Positions 6,381 to 15,059 of a DNA stretch of 37,489 nucleotides are shown piece by piece. Numbering within the stretch: position 1 is the first letter of the stretch; every line of letters starts with the position of its first letter. Source of the DNA: Candidatus Latescibacterota bacterium (GTDB lineage Bacteria; Latescibacterota; UBA2968); NCBI GenBank assembly GCA_022821275.1, contig JAJEDY010000050.1, positions 1 through 37,489 of the forward strand, read 5' to 3'. The position numbers were made by a program, and so were the translations under genes. Below the pieces are notes generated by a model. The model saw only the letters and a program-made list of their open reading frames with translations, had not been told where the DNA came from and searched no databases.

Positions 6381-8690
6381 ATGTATCCACTGAAATACAT
6401 CGGATGGATTGGGGTTCTATCTGTGCTGGTATTTACATCAGAAATTTGCGCCCAGCAACCCGAACTTCAACGCCACCTGACCCGGGGCAAGCTCTGGGCC
6501 ACCTTTCGCAATACCGGCACTCAGGGCCTGCGCGACGACAGTCGCCTGGGTGCAGATGCCGGCTTGATGTATCCCGGCTGGGGCATTGGCGAGCGCGATT
6601 TTACCGAATACTGGATTATAGGACAGGACAACGACCACCGCTATCACACCAGCCAGGGCGAGGGTTTTTGGGTTTTTACCAGAGAAGGGGGATCATACAA
6701 TGTATCGATCTCTAACCCGCGCTACAATACCGACGACATCTTTGAAATGATCTACGATGCCGCTTCGGGACCAGAGCGCGGTCTGGGCGTTGAAACCCGA
6801 TCACCCCTCACGGGCAATACCACGGCCAATTACTGGCCCGGTGCCCCGACCCTGGTCGCTGACGAACCCATCGAAATCCACAACTACGATTACGGGCGCT
6901 ATATTCCCAACGACAACGAGGCCGAAGAAATCATCATCTCCAAATGGACGACAGAACGCGGTCTGACCATCACCCGCAAAGCCAGAGCGTGGAGTTATCC
7001 GGACTACGACGACTTTATTATTCTCGAAGTCATCATCGAAAACACCGGCGATAACAACGGAGACGGCACACCCGATGCGGGGCTACCCGTTGATCACCAG
7101 GATGTCTATTTCGCCTTTGTGAACAACCTGGCCCCATCGTGGGCCGGACACCGATGGCAGAACCAGACCGTACCGTGGGCGTATTCCGACCCGATCATCC
7201 TGGACGATTGGTACAAATACAGCGAAGCGTCCAACTTCGATGGCCTGCCCGCACTTCGGGGAAAAAAAATCTCTTATGTCTATGACAGCGATCTGCTCTC
7301 TTCTGCCGGAGACGACACGGGCCAGCCTTTCGACAAAAACAACGCCAAGTCAGCCTATGTCAACCGGGGCCAGCTCAACCACGGCGAACTCATGGCTTTC
7401 CAGTACATCGGCCTGGCACCCCTCGATTACGATCCCACCGACGGGTTCACCAACGACAACGAGACCTACGTGGCCCCCAAAACAATGGATCAGCCCGCCT
7501 TCGCCAACTGGTGGGAGATCTACGGGCGCTTCGATTGGGATACGCCAGACATTACCAATCTGAATAGCGAAGAGAATCTCTACAATGAATTCATTGGTTT
7601 AGGCAGGGTTCCAGCCATCCAGGACAATCCCTCCAAAGTCAGCCGCGTAACCTTTGCACACACCTACGGTCCTTACGATCTGGCTCCTGGTGAAAAAGCC
7701 AAAGTCGTGGTCGCCTGGGTCGCCGGATCGGGTGCCGAATTTGCCGGTCCCGGCGGCAGTCCCATGGATGTTTACGAATGGGCGCGCCAGGGCAACCAGA
7801 GCCAGGTAGCCGACGGCGAACGCGCGATGGCACAACATCTGGAACGGGCTCAGTTTGCCTATGACAATGGCTACGACCTGCCCGACGCGCCGCCCGATGT
7901 TGCCATATTCGTAGATAGCGATGAAAATGGAAACAACGCCATCACATGGTCTGATCGAGCCGAAAAGTCCCCCGATCCGGATTACACGGGCGACGAAGCT
8001 CTGGATCTGCAGGGCTACCGGGTCTATCGCACCCAGAACAACCACCTGGGGCCCTGGGAACTCGTGGCCGATATCCCCAAAGGAACGACCCCGACCAATA
8101 CGGAGTATGACCCCGGCACCCCCTGGACATCGCCCACAATTTCCTATTCCGATGGGGGAACCTACACCTATCGAGATGTAGAATCAGTGCCCGGTTTCAG
8201 GTACTGGTACTCGGTGCGCACGTACGATTCTGGACACAGCGATTGGAACGGCACGGGACAATCCATTCCATCTCTGGAATCTGGACACAGCGCACCCGAA
8301 CAGCGCATGAATGTTTCGAGAAGTCCCATCGTGATTGCAACCCCTGAAAAAGACGCACTGGCCGAACAGGTGCGCGTGGTACCCAATCCCTTTAGAGACG
8401 ATCCAGGAGATGCCGACCACCGGTATCCGCCTGCCAGCAACAATATTCGCTTTGTCAACATACCCCGAAAAGCAAAAATCTCCATCTTTTCAATCTCCGG
8501 AGATTTGATCGCCGTCATCAACCACCCGCAGCGCACCACCGACCCCGACAGGGGCGAAGCCACCTGGGATCAACGCACGCGCACATTTTCCGGGCGCGTC
8601 GCCGCCGGACGCTACTACTACGTGGTAGAATCTCTGGTTGCTGGCGAAACGGGCAAAAAGCAGACCGGGATGTTTATGATCATCAAATAG
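6381..8690 (+). CDS. Secreted protein with T9SS/FlgD-like C-terminal domain
   Basis: A 769-residue protein with a signal peptide (residues 1-24, ending EICAQQ). The N-terminal two-thirds (about 25-500) is an Asp/Asn/Trp-rich region with no family I can name. A fibronectin-III-like segment follows (about 520-640, including LQGYRVYRT and RYWYSVRTYD). The last ~100 residues begin with VRVVPNPF and end with a hydrophobic strand and Lys, as in type IX secretion C-terminal target or FlgD Ig-like domains. A GGAG site precedes the ATG. The gene sits between the TonB receptor and the PorV-like protein, which fits a surface-exposed partner of the receptor. Anchoring by a type IX-like route is inference, because no T9SS core gene is in the window. 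Confidence 0.75.
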   Translation: MYPLKYIGWIGVLSVLVFTSEICAQQPELQRHLTRGKLWATFRNTGTQGLRDDSRLGADAGLMYPGWGIGERDFTEYWIIGQDNDHRYHTSQGEGFWVFTREGGSYNVSISNPRYNTDDIFEMIYDAASGPERGLGVETRSPLTGNTTANYWPGAPTLVADEPIEIHNYDYGRYIPNDNEAEEIIISKWTTERGLTITRKARAWSYPDYDDFIILEVIIENTGDNNGDGTPDAGLPVDHQDVYFAFVNNLAPSWAGHRWQNQTVPWAYSDPIILDDWYKYSEASNFDGLPALRGKKISYVYDSDLLSSAGDDTGQPFDKNNAKSAYVNRGQLNHGELMAFQYIGLAPLDYDPTDGFTNDNETYVAPKTMDQPAFANWWEIYGRFDWDTPDITNLNSEENLYNEFIGLGRVPAIQDNPSKVSRVTFAHTYGPYDLAPGEKAKVVVAWVAGSGAEFAGPGGSPMDVYEWARQGNQSQVADGERAMAQHLERAQFAYDNGYDLPDAPPDVAIFVDSDENGNNAITWSDRAEKSPDPDYTGDEALDLQGYRVYRTQNNHLGPWELVADIPKGTTPTNTEYDPGTPWTSPTISYSDGGTYTYRDVESVPGFRYWYSVRTYDSGHSDWNGTGQSIPSLESGHSAPEQRMNVSRSPIVIATPEKDALAEQVRVVPNPFRDDPGDADHRYPPASNNIRFVNIPRKAKISIFSISGDLIAVINHPQRTTDPDRGEATWDQRTRTFSGRVAAGRYYYVVESLVAGETGKKQTGMFMIIK

Positions 8691-8706
8691 TGCAAAGGAG
8701 GAACAC

Positions 8707-9648
8707 GTGAAACGCTTACAAACAACACTCGTCCTGGTCTTCACTGCCTTTGCCCTATCGGCAACAGGCGCAGAGGCTGGGCTCAAAAAACTCGGCAATG
8801 CCGGATTCACCTTTCTCAAAGTCTCCCAAAGCGCGCGCGCAGTTGCCATGGGCGATGCGTACACCGCAGTGGGCACAGGTATCGATGCCATGTTCTGGAA
8901 TCCAGCGGGCATCACGCAAATCGATCGCGCCGCTTTTAGCCTGGGATACAACAAGTGGATGGTCAATTCCAAATTTTATTCGGGGGCTTTTGCCTACAAC
9001 CTGGGCACGCAGACCATAGGCATCACGGTCTTGTCTTTCACACCCGATGAATTTGAAGAAACCACCATTTTCCAACCCAATGGCACGGGCAATATCATTA
9101 AAGACAGCGACTTTGCCGTTGGCCTGACTTATGCCATCAAATTCACCGATCGATTGTCATTTGGCGCCCAGGGCCGGTATATTCAAGAGACGCTCTATAC
9201 CGATGTCAACACCGGTCTGGATATCTCCATAGGCACGCTCTTTTACACCGGATTCCGGTCTTTGCGTTTGGCCATGACGCTGAGGAATTTCGGACAGGAT
9301 ATCGTCATCATCGACGATACGGCCTTCCGCCCCCTCATCTACAGCATCGCGGCTTCAATGGAACTCTACGGCAATCTGGGCGACCCGGTTTCGCTTACCG
9401 TATCTGCGGAAAATGCCTTCTTTGTCGATTTTGAAGGCCGGATACACACGGGTGCCGAACTCTGGTTGCACAATATTCTCGCACTGCGCAGCGGTTGGAA
9501 ATTCAATAACGATACCGAGAGTTTTGCACTCGGTTTTGGCCTCAAATACTCGGTCAATGAACGCCCCTTCACCCTGGACTTTGCGTATAGCGATATGGGC
9601 GAGTTATTGGATCCCACCTATCGGATAAATATCGGCGGTTCCTTCTGA
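8707..9648 (+). CDS. PorV/PorQ (UPF0164)-type outer-membrane beta-barrel protein
   Basis: A 313-residue protein starting at GTG, placed by AAAGGAGG ending six bases upstream. After the signal peptide (about residues 1-22) comes the family-typical N-terminus, with GFTFLKVSQSARAVAMGDAY and AMFWNPAGI at about 35-63. The rest is a FadL/PorV-like barrel ending in a C-terminal Phe. PorV proteins in Bacteroidota shuttle type IX cargo at the outer membrane. The adjacent gene encodes a protein with a candidate C-terminal sorting domain, so a cargo-handling role is plausible. Confidence 0.85.
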   Translation: MKRLQTTLVLVFTAFALSATGAEAGLKKLGNAGFTFLKVSQSARAVAMGDAYTAVGTGIDAMFWNPAGITQIDRAAFSLGYNKWMVNSKFYSGAFAYNLGTQTIGITVLSFTPDEFEETTIFQPNGTGNIIKDSDFAVGLTYAIKFTDRLSFGAQGRYIQETLYTDVNTGLDISIGTLFYTGFRSLRLAMTLRNFGQDIVIIDDTAFRPLIYSIAASMELYGNLGDPVSLTVSAENAFFVDFEGRIHTGAELWLHNILALRSGWKFNNDTESFALGFGLKYSVNERPFTLDFAYSDMGELLDPTYRINIGGSF

Positions 9649-9656
9649 GTTGCGAT

Positions 9657-11027
9657 ATGAAACATATCCTTTTGTCGCTGTGTCTCGCACAGGCTCTCCT
9701 CGCGCCACTTTCGGGAGAAGATATCCCCGTTATGGCGCGGGGAGCCATCCCATTTTGGGCTGACAGAGCCGGGTTTTATACGCCAGACAGCCTGAACTAC
9801 GGCGAACTGTATCTCCAGTGCCTGTGTCGGCACCTCACATTCAGAGAAATGAATGACCGTCAGCGGGCTGCCTATCGCGTAGAAGCCACCTTTTTTGCCG
9901 AGCGCGACAGCATGCCCTTCAAATGGGAAAAACAGATCGTCACAGACGCCGGAATCGACCTGCGCGATCAAATGATTACAGAAGCATTGCGCTTCAGAAT
10001 AGCTCCTGGCACCTACAGAGTTCACATTCGCCTGCGAGATTTACACGCCAATGCCGAAGGCACCTGTGAACTCGACTTTACAATGCCCGAATTTGACAGC
10101 GCCGCCTTGACCATGAGCGACATCCAGTTTGCCCACCGGATCGACGCCGCGAACACACAGACCACCAGAAGTCTGGTCAAGAACGGGTTCAAAATCGTCC
10201 CCAATACGCGCAGGTCAACAGAGACGACCTCAAACATCTACTTTGAACTCTACGGCCTTGCCGAAGGCGAAGGACGCGCTGCAACTTTCGACCTCGCCTA
10301 TGCCCTCCTCGATACCGCGGGCCAGCGGATCAAAAACTTTCCCTCAGCGCGCTATCGCAAACCCGGCACAACCGCTATTAAAACCGAATCCCTCGATCTC
10401 AAAGGTGTTCCCTCGGGGCAATATGTCCTGGAAATCACTGCCCGCGATAATGGCACTGGCAAAATGACCACGCGCCAGAAGGCTTTTTCTGTACAAAAAC
10501 CCGCACTGGCAACAGACTCCGCCTCCTTAAAACGCTATTACGAACAAATCCGCTATATCGCCACAAAGACCGAACGCGAAACTTATGCCACCCTGAGCAC
10601 CACAGAGAAAGTAAAATTTATTCTCACCTTCTGGAAAAAACGCGATCCAACGCCTCTAACGCCCGAAAATGAATTTGCCACAGAACATTTCAGGCGCATT
10701 CGCTATGCAGACGAACACTTCTCTGCGCGTCCCGGACAAAAGGGATCGGATACCGATCAAGGGCGCATCCACATCAAATACGGCTTGCCGACAGACATCG
10801 AGCGCAACCCATTCAGTGCCACGGGCAAAGCCTTTGAAATCTGGACCTACGAACATCTCAAATACTACGAGTTTGTATTTCTGGATCGCCTTGGAGACGG
10901 TGTTTATGAAATGATCCACGCCACCATGCCGGGAGAACGCTATAATCCCAACTGGCGAGACCAACAAGCTATCGGCGACCAGACCGATCCGACATCGCTG
11001 CCAGCTGAGGCATTTTCTCCGCCATAA
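9657..11027 (+). CDS. GWxTD domain-containing protein
   Basis: A 456-residue protein with a short signal peptide (about residues 1-20). A beta-rich central part (about 60-280) is followed by the C-terminal GWxTD domain (about 285-440), recognisable from KFILTFWKKRDPTPLTPENEF and GRIHIKYGLP. The motif that names the family is degenerate here: GSDTD stands where GWxTD is expected, so the Trp is lost while the Thr-Asp pair is kept. The gene starts eight bases after the PorV-like stop and has no strong Shine-Dalgarno sequence, so it probably depends on translational coupling. GWxTD proteins often accompany TonB/PorV modules in related phyla; their biochemical role is not established. Confidence 0.8.
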   Translation: MKHILLSLCLAQALLAPLSGEDIPVMARGAIPFWADRAGFYTPDSLNYGELYLQCLCRHLTFREMNDRQRAAYRVEATFFAERDSMPFKWEKQIVTDAGIDLRDQMITEALRFRIAPGTYRVHIRLRDLHANAEGTCELDFTMPEFDSAALTMSDIQFAHRIDAANTQTTRSLVKNGFKIVPNTRRSTETTSNIYFELYGLAEGEGRAATFDLAYALLDTAGQRIKNFPSARYRKPGTTAIKTESLDLKGVPSGQYVLEITARDNGTGKMTTRQKAFSVQKPALATDSASLKRYYEQIRYIATKTERETYATLSTTEKVKFILTFWKKRDPTPLTPENEFATEHFRRIRYADEHFSARPGQKGSDTDQGRIHIKYGLPTDIERNPFSATGKAFEIWTYEHLKYYEFVFLDRLGDGVYEMIHATMPGERYNPNWRDQQAIGDQTDPTSLPAEAFSPP

Positions 11028-11048
11028 GCTGCGAGAAGCTACCAGACT

Positions 11049-13034
11049 ATGGCAAAAACGCCAGCCCCACAATACAGGTCAGAATCCCTGTCCGCGTACA
11101 TGACAAATGGCGTCAGTCTTCGCGCCGTTGTATTGGGTCTCGCGCTCGTTGTTCTGATCAACCTCTGGATACCCTATTCAGAATATATCGTGCGGGCTTC
11201 GCGCATGAACCTCAGCCATTTTCCGGTCGCTGTATTCATCCTCTTCCTCCTCATCCGCTACCTGCTCAACCCCCTGCTGTCAACCCTGAACCCCGCCTTC
11301 TCTTTAACCCCCTCTGAACAACTGGTCATTATCGCAATGGGGCTTGCAGGCGGCGTAGTGCCCGGCTCAGGTGTACTCGGTTTTCTCCTGGGAACCATTG
11401 CCACGCCGTATTATTTTGCCACGCCAGAAAACCGTTGGGCCGAATTCTTCCACGCCCACCTTCCCACCTATTTGGTACCACCCAATACTGGCGGCGCAAT
11501 GCGCGATTTTTACGAAGGCGCACTGCCCGGCACGCCAATCCCCTGGTCTATATGGATTGCCCCTCTTTTCTGGTGGCTCGTGTTTATCGTCGCCATTGTC
11601 TTTGTCTCGGCCTGTATTGCCGTCATCTTGCGCCGCCAGTGGTCTGAAAACGAGCGCCTGACATTTCCCCTGTTAAGCCCGGCGCTGCATATCGTTTCCG
11701 AAGAAACCGCACGCGATAAATCCCTTCAATACAGAGGTCTATACTGGGCGGGATTCGCACTGTCCTCCGGCATCCTCTTATGGAATATTCTCCATTTCTT
11801 CTGGCCTATTGTACCCGATATTAAGCTGACGCTTCCTTTCTTTTATTTTGCCAAAGGCTATCCCCCCATCTTCCCCCGTTTCAATATCTACATCATGGGA
11901 TTTGCCTATTTTGCCAACCTCGATGTGCTATTCAGCATGTGGTTTTTTCACCTCTTATTTTATCAGATTCCCGGCGGACTATTAAATCGCATCGGATTTG
12001 ATATGCCCGGCCGCGGCGATCCCTATGGCGCGCTTCACTTTTCCGGCGCGGGCTGGTTGTGTTTTGGCGCGCTGTGTTTTTTTGTTTTTTGGGGATTGTA
12101 CATCTCTCGCCACCATCTCAAAGCCGTCTTTCTCAAAGCCGTCAATCCGAAATACCCCATCGACGACAGTGGGGAACTCATGTCTTATCGGAACGCTATT
12201 TTGGGCCTGTTTGTCGGAACGCTTTTTATTATGATCTGGTTATACCAATCCGGCATGGCCTTTTCAGCGATCGCCTTTTACATTGCGGCTACCTTTGTCA
12301 TTTACATGGGCGTAGCGCGTGTCGTCGCGCAAACCGGCATCCTTTTTGTGCAGGCCCCGATCAGCGCACAAGTTTTCACCATTTATTCTCTGGGTTCATA
12401 CGCCCTTTCGGTGCCCACGATGACATCGCTCGCCCTCTCCTACGCGCTCACCAACTACATCCGCGGTCTGTTTATGCCTGCGTTGGTCCACATTGCCAAA
12501 TTGTCTGAATGGATCAAAACCGACCATCGCAAACTCCTCAGCGCGGTCTTTTTGGGGTTGCTCGTCGGCTGTCTGACATTTATTTTTTATGTGATTCCAC
12601 TGGGTTATGAAAGAGGGGCCTTCAATTTCAACGACATTCCGCTCAAATCGGGAACCAACCGAATCTATCCGGTTATCCTCAGCAAAATTGTCAATCCCTT
12701 TGGTCCCGACTGGCAAAGAATGGGATTTTTTGGCGGCGGTGCAGCACTGATGGGACTGCTCACATTCTTGCAATATCGCTTCTCCTGGTGGCCTTTGCAT
12801 CCCATTGGTCTAACGGTTTGCAGCACCAATGTCGCCCGCAGCAATCAGGTCTCAATTTTTATTATTTGGGCATTCAAGTTGTTCGTACTGCACTTCGGCG
12901 GTGTTTCTGCTTACCGCCGTTTTCAGCCCTTCTTCATCGGTTTGCTTGCCGGATATGGCCTGGGAGTCGCGCTGTCGTTCGCTGTCGATGCCCTGTGGTT
13001 TTCCGGGCAGGGACATTACATACACAGGTGGTAA
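11049..13034 (+). CDS. Polytopic inner-membrane protein (DUF6785/DUF6784-like)
   Basis: A 661-residue protein with about 13 predicted membrane segments. They begin at residues 27-49 (LALVVLINLWIPYSEYIV) and end near 640-658. A large polar loop around 130-165 carries a Pro/Gly-rich stretch and FYEGALPGTPIPW. Layout and sequence flavour match the uncharacterised DUF6785/6784 membrane family, which resembles oligopeptide-transporter-like proteins and is common in uncultured environmental phyla. The gene follows the GWxTD gene by 21 nt and precedes the aminotransferase by one base, so it belongs to the same transcript. A transport role for the product or substrate of the downstream enzymes is inference. 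Confidence 0.7.
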   Translation: MAKTPAPQYRSESLSAYMTNGVSLRAVVLGLALVVLINLWIPYSEYIVRASRMNLSHFPVAVFILFLLIRYLLNPLLSTLNPAFSLTPSEQLVIIAMGLAGGVVPGSGVLGFLLGTIATPYYFATPENRWAEFFHAHLPTYLVPPNTGGAMRDFYEGALPGTPIPWSIWIAPLFWWLVFIVAIVFVSACIAVILRRQWSENERLTFPLLSPALHIVSEETARDKSLQYRGLYWAGFALSSGILLWNILHFFWPIVPDIKLTLPFFYFAKGYPPIFPRFNIYIMGFAYFANLDVLFSMWFFHLLFYQIPGGLLNRIGFDMPGRGDPYGALHFSGAGWLCFGALCFFVFWGLYISRHHLKAVFLKAVNPKYPIDDSGELMSYRNAILGLFVGTLFIMIWLYQSGMAFSAIAFYIAATFVIYMGVARVVAQTGILFVQAPISAQVFTIYSLGSYALSVPTMTSLALSYALTNYIRGLFMPALVHIAKLSEWIKTDHRKLLSAVFLGLLVGCLTFIFYVIPLGYERGAFNFNDIPLKSGTNRIYPVILSKIVNPFGPDWQRMGFFGGGAALMGLLTFLQYRFSWWPLHPIGLTVCSTNVARSNQVSIFIIWAFKLFVLHFGGVSAYRRFQPFFIGLLAGYGLGVALSFAVDALWFSGQGHYIHRW

Positions 13035-13035
13035 C

Positions 13036-14280
13036 ATGTCTATACGAGAACGCGCAAAATACGGTGCCGAAGCATTTGAAGGAATCGCGGGCAGCTTGCC
13101 TCAACCCTTTCCTCGGATCATGGGTCCAAACTGCCAGACATACCTCCAGGAAGTCGTCGCATCGGGCCTCCAATGCGACATGGTTCGGCGATTTGAAGCC
13201 GCTTTCGAAAGCGAAATGGGCATCAAACACTGCATCGGCACGCCTGGATGCACCGCAGCACTCAACATACTCGCAGCCGCACTCAACATGGAACCCGGCG
13301 ATGAAATCATCGTATCGCCCATCACCGACTACGGCACGGTCATGGGACTGCTCAAAGAAAACTACATCCCGGTCTTCCCCGACACCGAACCCGGCACACC
13401 GCTCCTCAGTGCCCAAACCATTGCACCCTGTATCACCAACCGCACGCGGGCCATTCTCGCCGTCCACATAACCGGACTCATTTGCGACATGGACCCCATC
13501 CACGCCCTATCAAAAAAACACGGCCTGACCGTCATTGAAGACGTATGTCAGGCCGTATTTGGCACGTACAAAGGCCGCCTTGCAGGCACCCTCGGCGACG
13601 TCGCCGGTTTCTCATTCGACTCCGAAAAAACGCTCGGCTCCGACGTCGGTGGCTGTGTCATTACAGACGACGATGAACTCGCCGAACAAATCCGGTTCGT
13701 CGGTCAAAGCAGAGGCGGACAAATGGTCGAAGGCCTGGGGCGCGTACACGCCGTAAATGGATACGCGCTTCGCATGACCCAATCGACCGCCGCCATCACC
13801 CTTGCACAACTCGAAATCATCCGCCCGGCCGTTGCACATATCGACCGCATGATTCGCCTCATCACCGACAAACTCGCCGAAATCCCCGGCATCATCCCCC
13901 TATCCATACCGGACTACATGGAAACCTATTCCTGCTGGATGGCCGGATTTAGCATCGACCCCAACGCCTTTACATGCGACGCCGAAGCCTTTGCACAGCA
14001 AGTCGCCGATGCAGGACTCACCGGAGCCGGACTCGGCAAATACTATCTCATGCCCGCTGCCCTGCCCTTTTTAACGGACAAAGCCGAAAAACACCTCTAT
14101 CCCTTCTCCAAACCCCCGGCATCCCACACCTACGAATACAACGCAAACACCTGTCCCAATGCCCGGGACTTTCTCGACAACTTCATTCGCTGGACCACCA
14201 TCTGCGAAAAATACCAGCCCGAACACTGCGACCTCGTCGCCCAAATCGTCGCCATCGTCGCCGACCAGAATCGAGTTTAA
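13036..14280 (+). CDS. DegT/DnrJ/EryC1/StrS-family PLP aminotransferase
   Basis: A 414-residue fold-type I enzyme of the family that transaminates keto-sugars or makes AHBA-like compounds. The PLP lysine is Lys198 in SEKTLGSDVGG, and the cofactor-binding acidic motif is EDVCQA at 168-173. The conserved Gly-Thr-Pro-Gly-Cys-Thr segment (68-73) and the GDEIIVSP strand are in place. The open frame extends back to 12829 inside the membrane-protein gene. I place the start at ATG 13036, because it lies one base after the upstream stop with AGGTGG just ahead and the family homology begins there. Together with the next two genes it suggests synthesis or modification of an amino-bearing small molecule. 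The substrate is unknown. Confidence 0.85.
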   Translation: MSIRERAKYGAEAFEGIAGSLPQPFPRIMGPNCQTYLQEVVASGLQCDMVRRFEAAFESEMGIKHCIGTPGCTAALNILAAALNMEPGDEIIVSPITDYGTVMGLLKENYIPVFPDTEPGTPLLSAQTIAPCITNRTRAILAVHITGLICDMDPIHALSKKHGLTVIEDVCQAVFGTYKGRLAGTLGDVAGFSFDSEKTLGSDVGGCVITDDDELAEQIRFVGQSRGGQMVEGLGRVHAVNGYALRMTQSTAAITLAQLEIIRPAVAHIDRMIRLITDKLAEIPGIIPLSIPDYMETYSCWMAGFSIDPNAFTCDAEAFAQQVADAGLTGAGLGKYYLMPAALPFLTDKAEKHLYPFSKPPASHTYEYNANTCPNARDFLDNFIRWTTICEKYQPEHCDLVAQIVAIVADQNRV

Positions 14281-14286
14281 CGCACC

Positions 14287-15045
14287 ATGTCACACACATG
14301 CTCCTTAAACGCCCGGTATTATCGCGCCCTGCCCATCGACAATCCAGGCTACGAGTCTGTCCGCCTCGAATTACCCGTAAAAAACACCGCCCTGATCGGC
14401 CTGCACTGCTGGAACATCGGCTGTCCAGATGGTCCTGCAATCGACCCCAACTACTGCGTGGGCATGGGCTGGCCGCAAGCAACCGCCGAAGCCGCGCGCA
14501 TCATGGCCGAAGTCATACGCCCCGCCATGGACATCGCGCGCAAAATCGGGATGCCCGTCTGCCATGTCGAAACCGATTGGATGGCGGATCAGTACCCCCA
14601 AATCCCTTCCCGACGCAAAGAAACACCACAACCAGAACCCGAAAATCGCGCACAAACCATGCGAAACCGAGCGCACGGTCCGAACTACCTCACAAAATCC
14701 CCACTTGCAAACATGAAACGGGCCGCAATCGTCTCCCCAATGCGAGACGAACCCCTCGTCTTTTACACCGATGCCCTCGACACCTACCTCAAAACGCGCG
14801 ACATCACAACCCTCATCTACACGGGATTTGCAACCGACATGTGCATCCTCGGATCCGAAGGCGGAGCCAGAGACATGCTCGCCCGCGGATATCAATGCAT
14901 CCTCATGCGCGACGGAACTGTCGGCGTGGAAACCCCCGACACCTTCGCCGAAAAACTGGCCACCCGTTACGGCACACACATCTTCGAATGGCAACTGGGG
15001 TACAGCACCACCTATCGAGATTTCACTCGGGCATTTTCAGCCTGA
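14287..15045 (+). CDS. Isochorismatase-fold cysteine hydrolase with atypical active site
   Basis: A 252-residue protein of the isochorismatase-like hydrolase superfamily. The nucleophile region is clear: Cys186 in TGFATDMCIL, followed by the GARDMLARGYQCILMRDGT block. The first strand, where the catalytic Asp normally sits, instead reads ALIGLHCWN with His40 in that position. I also find no clear equivalent of the catalytic Lys before the TDALDTYL segment (an Arg at 153 is nearby). It may be a divergent subfamily with different chemistry or a non-catalytic binding protein. The gene starts six bases after the aminotransferase stop, clearly in the same operon. Confidence 0.75.
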   Translation: MSHTCSLNARYYRALPIDNPGYESVRLELPVKNTALIGLHCWNIGCPDGPAIDPNYCVGMGWPQATAEAARIMAEVIRPAMDIARKIGMPVCHVETDWMADQYPQIPSRRKETPQPEPENRAQTMRNRAHGPNYLTKSPLANMKRAAIVSPMRDEPLVFYTDALDTYLKTRDITTLIYTGFATDMCILGSEGGARDMLARGYQCILMRDGTVGVETPDTFAEKLATRYGTHIFEWQLGYSTTYRDFTRAFSA

Positions 15046-15059
15046 CACTGGAGAAAAAC

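Noticed and set aside
12829-13035. Upstream extension of the aminotransferase frame
   Set aside because: It lies fully inside the membrane-protein gene and family homology begins at ATG 13036.
13974-15059. Upstream extension of the deacetylase frame
   Set aside because: It overlaps the aminotransferase and isochorismatase-like genes and is Arg/His/Pro-rich, typical of an out-of-frame translation.
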